Shown here piece by piece: positions 57,856 to 64,000 of a DNA stretch of 64,000 nucleotides; positions within the stretch are counted from its first letter, which is position 1, and every line of letters begins with the position of its first letter. The stretch is from Acinetobacter sichuanensis (GTDB taxonomy: Bacteria; Pseudomonadota; Gammaproteobacteria; Pseudomonadales; Moraxellaceae). A program made the translations under genes and the position numbers. The DNA lies in NCBI RefSeq assembly GCF_003024515.2, contig NZ_PYIX02000002.1, positions 1-64,000 on the forward strand, written 5' to 3'. The notes under the pieces are model-generated. The model was not told where the DNA came from, searched no databases, and saw nothing but the letters and a program-made list of their open reading frames with translations.

Positions 57856-58644
57856 ATGTCATTATTACGAATTGAAAAAAAAGATGGAATCGCAACGGTT
57901 TACCTAAACCGTCCAGATAAACGTAACGCAATGAGCTTTGCTTTACTGCGCGAGTTAGTGAGCACTGCTCAAAAAATCAAAAAAGATCGCAGCATTCGTT
58001 GTGTCATTTTAACTGGTGAAGCGCAAGTCTTTAGTGCAGGCATTGACCTTGCCGATTTAAACAATCCTAAAAATACAGCTTATGCTGCTTGGGAACTTAT
58101 CAAACCTGGACAAAGTTTATTTCAAAAAGCTTTTTTGATTTGGCAAGAATTACCTGTTCCTGTTATTGCTGCACTTGAAGGTTTTTGCTTTGGTGCAGGT
58201 ATGCAATTGGCATTAGCTGCAGATATTCGTATCAGCCATCCTGATACTAAAATGTCTATCATGGAAAGTCGTTGGGGCTTAGTACCAGATATGGGTTTAT
58301 CGCGTTCAATTAAAGGGGTTATTGGTATAGATTTAGCCAAAGAACTGACCTTAACTGCGCGTATTTTTGATGGTCATTATGCTAAAGAAATTGGCTTAGT
58401 CACACATGTTGACGCTGCACCATTAGAAAAAGCACAACAAATTGCAAAAGAGATGCTACAACATTCACCTGATGCTTTAATGGCAGCTAAACGCGTATTA
58501 GATGCGATGGAACATGCACCTAAAAAAGCATTACGTTTAGAAAAAATTTGGCAATTAAAGCTACTTTTAGGTAAAAATAGTCAATTGGCACGTAAAAAGG
58601 ATAAAAATCCAGAAGTACAATTTTTACCACGCCAATTTAAATAA
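57856..58644 (+). CDS. Enoyl-CoA hydratase/isomerase family protein
   Basis: The crotonase fold is marked by FSAGIDLADLN (oxyanion loop) and GFCFGAGMQLALAADIRIS with MESRWGLVPDMG. This family handles acyl-CoA double-bond chemistry; the substrate is not evident. I use the ATG at 57856 (MSLLRIEKKDG); an earlier start would add 24 residues unlike the family. The product is 262 residues. It follows barA by 80 bases and precedes a reductase. Confidence 0.88.
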   Translation: MSLLRIEKKDGIATVYLNRPDKRNAMSFALLRELVSTAQKIKKDRSIRCVILTGEAQVFSAGIDLADLNNPKNTAYAAWELIKPGQSLFQKAFLIWQELPVPVIAALEGFCFGAGMQLALAADIRISHPDTKMSIMESRWGLVPDMGLSRSIKGVIGIDLAKELTLTARIFDGHYAKEIGLVTHVDAAPLEKAQQIAKEMLQHSPDALMAAKRVLDAMEHAPKKALRLEKIWQLKLLLGKNSQLARKKDKNPEVQFLPRQFK

Positions 58645-58674
58645 TTTACAAGGAACCGTTTTGAGATTGGTACT

Positions 58675-59547
58675 ATGAGTTTTGATCAACAGCACAAAAT
58701 TGCTTTTTTAGGTATGGGCTTAATGGGTAGTCGTATGGCAACTCGTCTAGTTCAAGCAGGCTTTCATGTTGCAGTATGGAATCGTACTGCAAGTGCATGT
58801 GAACCCTTGATTGACATTGGCGCACATGCTCTACAGCTTGAGAATATTGCACAATACCCAATCATTCTTAGCTGTCTTGCTGATGATCAAGCTGTAGAAG
58901 CCGTCTTTAATCAAATTAAGCCTCATCTCCAAGCCAAACAAGTGATTGTCGATTTTTCTAGTCTATCTGTAGATCAAACGATTCATCTTGCAAATCAAGC
59001 AAATCAGCATCATGTTATTTGGATTGACTCCCCTGTTTCGGGTGGGACGGCTGGTGCTGAAAATGGTACTTTAGTTATTTTTGCAGGCGGTAATGCACAA
59101 ACTATTCAAAGCCTTACACTTATTTATAATGTACTTTCACAACGTGTCACTCGTATGGGAGAAACAGGTACGGGACAAGCCACTAAAATTTGTAATCAAT
59201 TGATCGTTGCCGCGAATAGCACCCTAATTGCTGAGGCAGTCGCACTTGCAGAACAGGCAGGTGTTGATACAACTTTATTAGCACCTGCTCTTGCAGGTGG
59301 TTTTGCTGACTCTAAACCTTTTCAAATTTTAACACCACGTATGGCAACACATCATTTCGAGCCTGTGCAGTGGAAAGTGCAAACTTTATCTAAAGACTTA
59401 AATAATGCTGTGAGTTTAGCTAAAAAGTTTAATTTAGAAATTCCTATTGCTAAAAAAGCCTTGTCGCAATTGCAAGCACACCAAAAGAATGGTTATGCTG
59501 ATGCAGATTTAGCAACTGTGATTAAGCATGTTGAAATTCAAAAATAA
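58675..59547 (+). CDS. NAD(P)-dependent beta-hydroxyacid dehydrogenase (GarR/GlxR-like)
   Basis: The Rossmann motif is FLGMGLMGSRMATRLV; SPVSGGTAGAENGTLVIFAGG and GQATKICNQLIVAAN (catalytic Lys) are 3-hydroxyisobutyrate/tartronate-semialdehyde reductase-type motifs. The adjacent Hyi-like gene suggests a tartronate semialdehyde or hydroxypyruvate role in glyoxylate use. The 290-residue length is normal. The gap to the Hyi-like gene is 45 bases. Confidence 0.85.
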   Translation: MSFDQQHKIAFLGMGLMGSRMATRLVQAGFHVAVWNRTASACEPLIDIGAHALQLENIAQYPIILSCLADDQAVEAVFNQIKPHLQAKQVIVDFSSLSVDQTIHLANQANQHHVIWIDSPVSGGTAGAENGTLVIFAGGNAQTIQSLTLIYNVLSQRVTRMGETGTGQATKICNQLIVAANSTLIAEAVALAEQAGVDTTLLAPALAGGFADSKPFQILTPRMATHHFEPVQWKVQTLSKDLNNAVSLAKKFNLEIPIAKKALSQLQAHQKNGYADADLATVIKHVEIQK

Positions 59548-59592
59548 AATTGACGTTATCGTTCAGCCTATACGTAATTTGCATGGAGCAAA

Positions 59593-60390
59593 ATGATGAG
59601 CAAACTCGCAGTAAATCTTTCTATGATTTTTACTGAAGTTCCCCTAATAGAACGTTTTGCCTTAGCACATCAACATGGTTTTAAACATGTCGAAATTCAG
59701 TTTCCTTATGAACTCAGTATTCAAGATATTCAGACACAATTAGAGCATCATCAACTTACGCTTTGCCTCATTAATGTACCTGCAGGTGATTTAATGCAAG
59801 GTGGCAATGGTCTAGCGGGCATACCTGGAAAAGAACTTGAGTTTCATCACGCATTATTAAAAGCGATTGAATATGCAACGTCATTGCAAGTCAGTAGTAT
59901 CAATATCCTAGCAGGAAAACAACCTCTAGATGCAGACCTGCTCCCATGCTTAAACACACTCTCTAGCAATTTAAAACTGGCTTGTCATCTTTGCACTGAG
60001 CATAATATTCAACCTGTATTTGAAATGATTAACGGCACAGATATGCCGCGATTTTTAGTGCAAAATATTGCTCAAGCTCAAGAGATGCTTGAAGCTGTCC
60101 AACATCCTGCATTAAAAATGCAATATGATTGTTATCATATGGCAATGATGGGCGAAAATATTTTAGCTGCACTACAAGAAAATCTGGAGTGGATTGGACA
60201 TATTCAATTTGCAGACTGTCCTGGGCGACATGAGCCAGATACAGCACAAATTAACTATGCAGAAATTTTCCAATGGTTAGCACAAAGTCCATATACAGGT
60301 TATATCGCAGCTGAATACAAACCACAAGTTGACTCTAATCAATCATTTGCATGGAAAAACAAATACTTTACTGATCACTCACAAATATAA
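59593..60390 (+). CDS. Hydroxypyruvate isomerase-like protein
   Basis: This is a TIM-barrel sugar isomerase family protein of 265 residues. The N-terminal part has FAQHGFKHVEIQFPYE-like spacing (AHQHGFKHVEIQFPYE), with NVPAGDLMQGGNGLAGIPG and metal-binding motifs FEMIN, QYDCYHMAMMGEN and GHIQFADCPGRHEPDTAQINY. This is the Hyi group, which interconverts hydroxypyruvate and tartronate semialdehyde. It is paired with the GarR-like reductase upstream, as in glyoxylate pathways. Two adjacent ATGs are possible starts; GGAG lies upstream. Confidence 0.85.
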   Translation: MMSKLAVNLSMIFTEVPLIERFALAHQHGFKHVEIQFPYELSIQDIQTQLEHHQLTLCLINVPAGDLMQGGNGLAGIPGKELEFHHALLKAIEYATSLQVSSINILAGKQPLDADLLPCLNTLSSNLKLACHLCTEHNIQPVFEMINGTDMPRFLVQNIAQAQEMLEAVQHPALKMQYDCYHMAMMGENILAALQENLEWIGHIQFADCPGRHEPDTAQINYAEIFQWLAQSPYTGYIAAEYKPQVDSNQSFAWKNKYFTDHSQI

Positions 60391-60428
60391 ACGCTTAAAA
60401 AATATCCACAATATTTATAGGTATAAAT

Positions 60429-60457
60429 TTGAATTTTTTTAGTAAAGGCGGTATATT
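60429..60457 (+). promoter_or_regulatory. Sigma-70 promoter of rsfS
   Basis: TTGAAT (60429-60434) and TATATT (60452-60457) are 17 bases apart. The predicted start near 60464 lies between two candidate rsfS start codons, favouring the second (60493). Confidence 0.6.
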
Positions 60458-60492
60458 AGACGATGAGTTATTGTCTGGAAAATATACCTTAT

Positions 60493-60894
60493 ATGAATTT
60501 AGAACCATCACCCAGCGCTTCTAATTCTCTCGAACTTGCAATGAATTCTCACAAACAAGATGTGCAAACTTGTTTAAAAGTTGTACACGAAGCTCTACTC
60601 GATGTAAAAGCCAAAGATATTCTTGAACTTGATGTTAGCAAAATCAGTAATGTCGCAGATGCGATTGTGATTGCAAGCGGTACATCAACACGTCATGTTA
60701 AAGCACTTGCTGACAACGTTGCAGAAGAAGCACGTAAAGCAGGTTTTCGCCCGATTGGTGTTGAAGGCGAACGTGATGCTGAATGGATCCTAATCGATTT
60801 AGATTTGATCGTTGTTCATGTCATGCTACCTACTGCACGTAAATTTTACGATCTTGAAAGTTTATGGCGTACAACACCTGAACATGTTGCCTAA
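60493..60894 (+). CDS. rsfS: Ribosomal silencing factor RsfS
   Basis: RsfS binds L14 and prevents 30S-50S joining when nutrients fall. Motifs: LDVSKISNVADAIVIASGTSTRHVKALADNVAEEA, IGVEGERDAEWILIDLDLIVVHVM and YDLESLW. I chose the ATG at 60493 (133 residues) because the promoter predicts transcription starting about 30 bases before it; an ATG at 60463 would have no leader, and 60541 is also possible. It ends at a strong terminator. Confidence 0.9.
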   Translation: MNLEPSPSASNSLELAMNSHKQDVQTCLKVVHEALLDVKAKDILELDVSKISNVADAIVIASGTSTRHVKALADNVAEEARKAGFRPIGVEGERDAEWILIDLDLIVVHVMLPTARKFYDLESLWRTTPEHVA

Positions 60895-60907
60895 ACATAA
60901 AAAACGG

Positions 60908-60936
60908 AAAAGCGACCCTCATGGTCGCTTTTTTAT
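60908..60936. terminator. Bidirectional terminator between rsfS and the Amt-like gene
   Basis: The stem AAAAGCGACC (60908-60917) with GGTCGCTTTT (60923-60932), loop CTCAT, has T-runs on both strands. Confidence 0.9.
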
Positions 60937-60946
60937 TCTTATTTTT

Positions 60947-62158
60947 TTATTCGGTATTCATTAAATTTGGATGCAAAGCAATTCGCTTAAAAATAACGTA
61001 CATCAAACCAAAACCTAAGAAAAAAGTAAATAAAATCCCAAACATCTGATATTTCCAACTCACTTCTACAATAGAGTTGTCAAATTGATTCATGATCACA
61101 GCTAAGGTTCCCCATACACCACACAAGCCATGAATCACGACCACATCAGCAACACTTCTAATTCGAATCCAACGCTTGAGTAATTTAGGCAATAAACACG
61201 TCATTAAAGCTGCAACAAAGCCAATAATAAAAGCAATACTCATACTCACTAAGCCACAACTTGCGGTAATCGCCACTAAACCACCAAAAAGCGCTTTAAT
61301 CAGAGTGGCACGTTTAAACTTTTGAGGTTTTAAAATTAAATAGCCCAAGGTAGCAACACATACTCCAAAAACAACAGAAATAATATTAATTAATACAGTA
61401 ATAATATCTATGGTCATTCCTGTAATAAATGCAACGTTTAAACACGACCAAGCCAACCACAAAACAAAACCTGCCAGTGAAAAAATCAACATTTTTTGAT
61501 CTTGAAATATATAATGTGTTTCCTTTGGATAATCTTGATGATATTGATTAAAAACCACATAACCCGCTAAAACGATCCATGCAGCAAATGAGTGAATGAC
61601 TGTTGCTCCTGCATAATCAATAAAACCCAAATCTTTTAACCAATGCCAATTAAAAAGAATATCCCCCCAAGCTGAAACACTTAATATTGGAAAAATGACA
61701 CCTGAAACAAGTAAGCCCACAATCCAATATACTTTAGACGACATATTGATTGGAATAATTCGACCTACGATTGTGGTGATGGTGGATGACATTAAAATAT
61801 AGAAAATAAAAATTTGCCATTGCCACCAGTACATTTGAATATGATTGCTTTGATTTTCTGTTTGCCATATGCCAAAAAACACCAATAGAAAACAAAAAAT
61901 AATATATAAAGTATTACCTAAAATAGCAGATAAATAACTGATCCCTAGATTATAAATTGCTCTTGAATTTTTTACATAGCCTCCTTCGATCACAGCAAAA
62001 CCTGCTTGCATTAATAATACAAACAATGTTCCTAAAACAATCAGTGTAATATCAGAAAATGTATTGATTGCATTAAATTGTGCAGGTGAGACCGTTGTTA
62101 AGCTATATGTTTGTGATGAGCTAAATAATAGTACCAAATAGAGATATAATTGCTTCAT
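60947..62158 (-). CDS. Divergent ammonium-transporter (Amt/Rh) family protein
   Basis: The 403-residue polytopic protein has a signal-like N terminus, then the Amt signature MQAGFAVIEGGYVKNSRAIYN, DYAGATVIHSFAAWIVLAG (first twin histidine) and VVVIHGLCGVWGTLAVI (second). These match ammonium channels, but many surrounding residues differ from AmtB and there is no neighbouring glnK. It may be a diverged transporter or sensor. It stands alone, with a 365-base upstream gap. Confidence 0.75.
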   Translation of the reverse strand: MKQLYLYLVLLFSSSQTYSLTTVSPAQFNAINTFSDITLIVLGTLFVLLMQAGFAVIEGGYVKNSRAIYNLGISYLSAILGNTLYIIFCFLLVFFGIWQTENQSNHIQMYWWQWQIFIFYILMSSTITTIVGRIIPINMSSKVYWIVGLLVSGVIFPILSVSAWGDILFNWHWLKDLGFIDYAGATVIHSFAAWIVLAGYVVFNQYHQDYPKETHYIFQDQKMLIFSLAGFVLWLAWSCLNVAFITGMTIDIITVLINIISVVFGVCVATLGYLILKPQKFKRATLIKALFGGLVAITASCGLVSMSIAFIIGFVAALMTCLLPKLLKRWIRIRSVADVVVIHGLCGVWGTLAVIMNQFDNSIVEVSWKYQMFGILFTFFLGFGLMYVIFKRIALHPNLMNTE

Positions 62159-62453
62159 CTGTTATTTTAACCCTATCCATACTCTCTAAATTACCATTCT
62201 AATTTTAGAATGCCCCTTAAGCCTTAATTTAAACTCGCTTGGTTAAAACAATTATTCCCCATATTTTTTAAATTACATTTTCATTTTTTATTTAAGTGGA
62301 ATTTTTCATATTTTACCAAATGGTCATTCTCATATAAATAGTTTACATAAAATTTATCTTTTTAAGATCTTGATCACACTTCTTTTATATCAAAAAAATT
62401 ATTGTCGTGATATCTAGTTTTCTTTGATTAAGACTAAAAATAATATCAATAAA
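62159..62453. other. Upstream region of the Amt-like gene
   Basis: About 295 A+T-rich bases hold no gene and must contain the Amt-like promoter, which I cannot place with confidence. Confidence 0.4.
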
Positions 62454-62478
62454 AAAACCACCCGAAGGTGGTTTTAGA
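62454..62478 (-). terminator. Terminator after pntB
   Basis: The stem AAAACCACC (62454-62462) with GGTGGTTTT (62467-62475), loop CGAA, gives a seven-T run on minus. Confidence 0.9.
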
Positions 62479-62523
62479 TCTTCCCAAATCCCATTTTAGA
62501 AAAGAGGGATTTTGAAGTATAAA

Positions 62524-63978
62524 TTAGTGACCGCCGCCATTAATCGCTTTCGTCATATCTTCAACAACTTTCTTCGCATCACCAAAGATCATCATGGTTT
62601 TTTCGTTATAGAACAAGTCATTATCTAGACCAGCATAACCAGTCGCCATAGAACGCTTGATCACCATGATTGTACGTGCTTTATGTGCTTCAAGAATCGG
62701 CATACCATAAATCGGTGATGTTGGGTCATCTTTTGCAGCAGGGTTAACAACGTCATTCGCACCAATCACAAGTACAACATCTGTTGCAGGGAAGTCTGAG
62801 TTAATCTCATCCATTTCCAAGATGTCTTCATAAGCTACGTCTGCTTCAGCAAGAAGGACGTTCATGTGACCAGGCATACGACCAGCAACAGGGTGAATTG
62901 CAAAACGAACAGTTACACCTTGTTCTTTAAGTAATTCACATAATTCTTTTACTGCATTTTGAGCACGACCTTGTGCCATACCATAACCAGGCACGATCAC
63001 AACGCTGTCTGCATTTGACATCAAGAAGCCAGCATCGTCCGCAGAACCTGAACGGTAGTTACGTTGAACTTGTTCACCTTTATCAGCAGAAGCAACCGCA
63101 GCACCACCCATCGCACCACCAAACAATACGTTGATGATTGAACGGTTCATCGCTTTACACATGATGTAAGACAGAATTGCGCCTGAAGAACCAACTAGCG
63201 AACCCGCAACGATCAGCATGTTGTTTTCAAGTGTAAAACCAATACCTGCAGCAGCCCAACCTGAGAATGAGTTAAGAAGTGAAACCACCACTGGCATATC
63301 ACCGCCACCTACTGGTGCAATCCAAACCCAACCAAATACCAGTGCAAGTGCAGTCATTGCCCAGAATGCTTGCATATTGCCTGTCGTGAAGAAGTAAACA
63401 CCGCACGCCAACATTGCAAGGAATATAACCGCTTGAACAGGTTTAACCCATCCACCAGAAATCGTTTTTGCCCATTTCTTCGCAGCCAATTTACCATAAG
63501 CAAATACTGAAGCTGTGAATGTAATCGCACCAACGAAACAGCCAACAAATAATTCAAATAAATGAACTTTGCTCATATGCGCATGTTGAACACCCGCAGC
63601 AGTTAAAGCAGATTCATTTTCAGCAAATAACACTGTAAGTTGGTTGTTATGTAGGATCGCAGCAATTGCGATCAATACCGCAGCCAAACCGACCAATGAG
63701 TGCATTAAAGCCACAGTTTCAGGCATTTGTGTCATTGGCACTGTACGTGCACGAGCAATACCAACAACCGCACCAAGCACCATTGCCCCACCAATCATCC
63801 AAATCACAGGATGGTCAGCAACAAAGAAAGTTGTGATGACAGCGATTGCCATTGCAACCATACCGTAACGGTTACCTTGAATCGCAGTTTTAGGACCTGA
63901 AAGACCACGTAAAGTTAAGATAAAAAGGACAGCACCAATCAGGTAAAACCAATCTGCATATTCTTTAATGAATTCCAT
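62524..63978 (-). CDS. pntB: NAD(P) transhydrogenase subunit beta
   Basis: PntB, with PntA, couples proton flow across the inner membrane to reduction of NADP by NADH. The N-terminal ~280 residues are membrane helices. The C-terminal NADP-binding domain contains VVIVPGYGMAQGRAQNAVKEL, RFAIHPVAGRMPGHMNVLLAEADV, EINSDFPATDVVLVIGANDVVNPAA and MATGYAGLDNDLFY. The 484-residue length is full. The ribosome site GAGGG precedes the ATG and overlaps a probable end of an upstream pnt gene at the window edge. Confidence 0.96.
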   Translation of the reverse strand: MEFIKEYADWFYLIGAVLFILTLRGLSGPKTAIQGNRYGMVAMAIAVITTFFVADHPVIWMIGGAMVLGAVVGIARARTVPMTQMPETVALMHSLVGLAAVLIAIAAILHNNQLTVLFAENESALTAAGVQHAHMSKVHLFELFVGCFVGAITFTASVFAYGKLAAKKWAKTISGGWVKPVQAVIFLAMLACGVYFFTTGNMQAFWAMTALALVFGWVWIAPVGGGDMPVVVSLLNSFSGWAAAGIGFTLENNMLIVAGSLVGSSGAILSYIMCKAMNRSIINVLFGGAMGGAAVASADKGEQVQRNYRSGSADDAGFLMSNADSVVIVPGYGMAQGRAQNAVKELCELLKEQGVTVRFAIHPVAGRMPGHMNVLLAEADVAYEDILEMDEINSDFPATDVVLVIGANDVVNPAAKDDPTSPIYGMPILEAHKARTIMVIKRSMATGYAGLDNDLFYNEKTMMIFGDAKKVVEDMTKAINGGGH

Positions 63979-63984
63979 GGATTA

Positions 63985-64000
63985 GCCCTCTTTTTTCTTT
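63985..64000 (-). CDS. Possible last codons of an upstream pntA-type gene (partial)
   Basis: On minus, KKKEG followed by TAA ends seven bases before pntB. This fits the C terminus of a PntA transmembrane subunit, normally directly upstream of pntB. Only five codons are visible, so this is inference from context. Confidence 0.3.

Overview
The window is a stretch of an Acinetobacter-type (Moraxellaceae, Gammaproteobacteria) chromosome; I do not assign a species. The DNA is A+T-rich. The GigA/GigB stress pair, the split thrS-infC / rpmI-rplT / pheST-ihfA translation cluster, the ppx-accA-tilS-proC-yggT run, rapZ-ptsO-darP, panBC-folK-pcnB and the divergent cysM/barA pair all fit that group. I see no rRNA, tRNA, CRISPR array, complete insertion sequence or prophage. 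Almost all DNA is coding, and many genes end in clear hairpin terminators.

Layout. 0.2-4.3 kb: mlaA, gigA, gigB, a nitrilase-family amidase and ohr, all on +. 4.4-5.75 kb: a solitary DUF262-HNH protein that looks like an accessory or defence gene. 5.9-12 kb: gspE, a DUF432-mscS operon and a large DUF2339 membrane protein. 12.2-20.3 kb: polA, then the minus-strand run ppx-accA-tilS-proC-yggT. 20.6-23.2 kb: trxA, rho with a long leader, and a small alanine-rich lipoprotein. 23.7-39 kb: the minus-strand translation cluster thrS, infC (ATT start), rpmI, rplT, pheS, pheT, ihfA. It keeps the E. coli order but is broken by accessory cargo at 34.4-36.3 kb and 27.6-33.5 kb. 39.5-53.6 kb: an acyl-CoA synthetase, then darP, ptsO, rapZ, panC, panB, folK, pcnB, comEA-like and mazG on minus; an SDR on +; then relA, rlmD and a PolB-like exonuclease on minus. 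53.7-64 kb: cysM facing barA, then a crotonase, a GarR-like dehydrogenase, a Hyi-like isomerase and rsfS; finally a divergent Amt-like transporter and pntB on minus.

How the genes work together. Several stress-response parts are present: GigA/GigB with the nitrogen phosphocarrier NPr (ptsO), RelA, BarA, and Ppx with a good Pho-box candidate upstream. Translation and ribosome functions are also dense (ThrS, IF3, L35, L20, PheST, DarP, RsfS, RlmD, TilS).

The least understood part is 27.6-33.5 kb. Two paralogous tail-anchored proteins of a family I do not recognise flank a minus-strand block. That block holds a NADAR-family protein, a P-loop kinase-like gene cut by an in-frame TGA, a 65-residue protein and a ParB-like protein. 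Other features worth a second look are an inverted pair of palindromic repeats inside pheS-pheT, a MlaA with no cysteine, and non-ATG starts at infC (ATT), rlmD (TTG) and the DUF432 gene (TTG).
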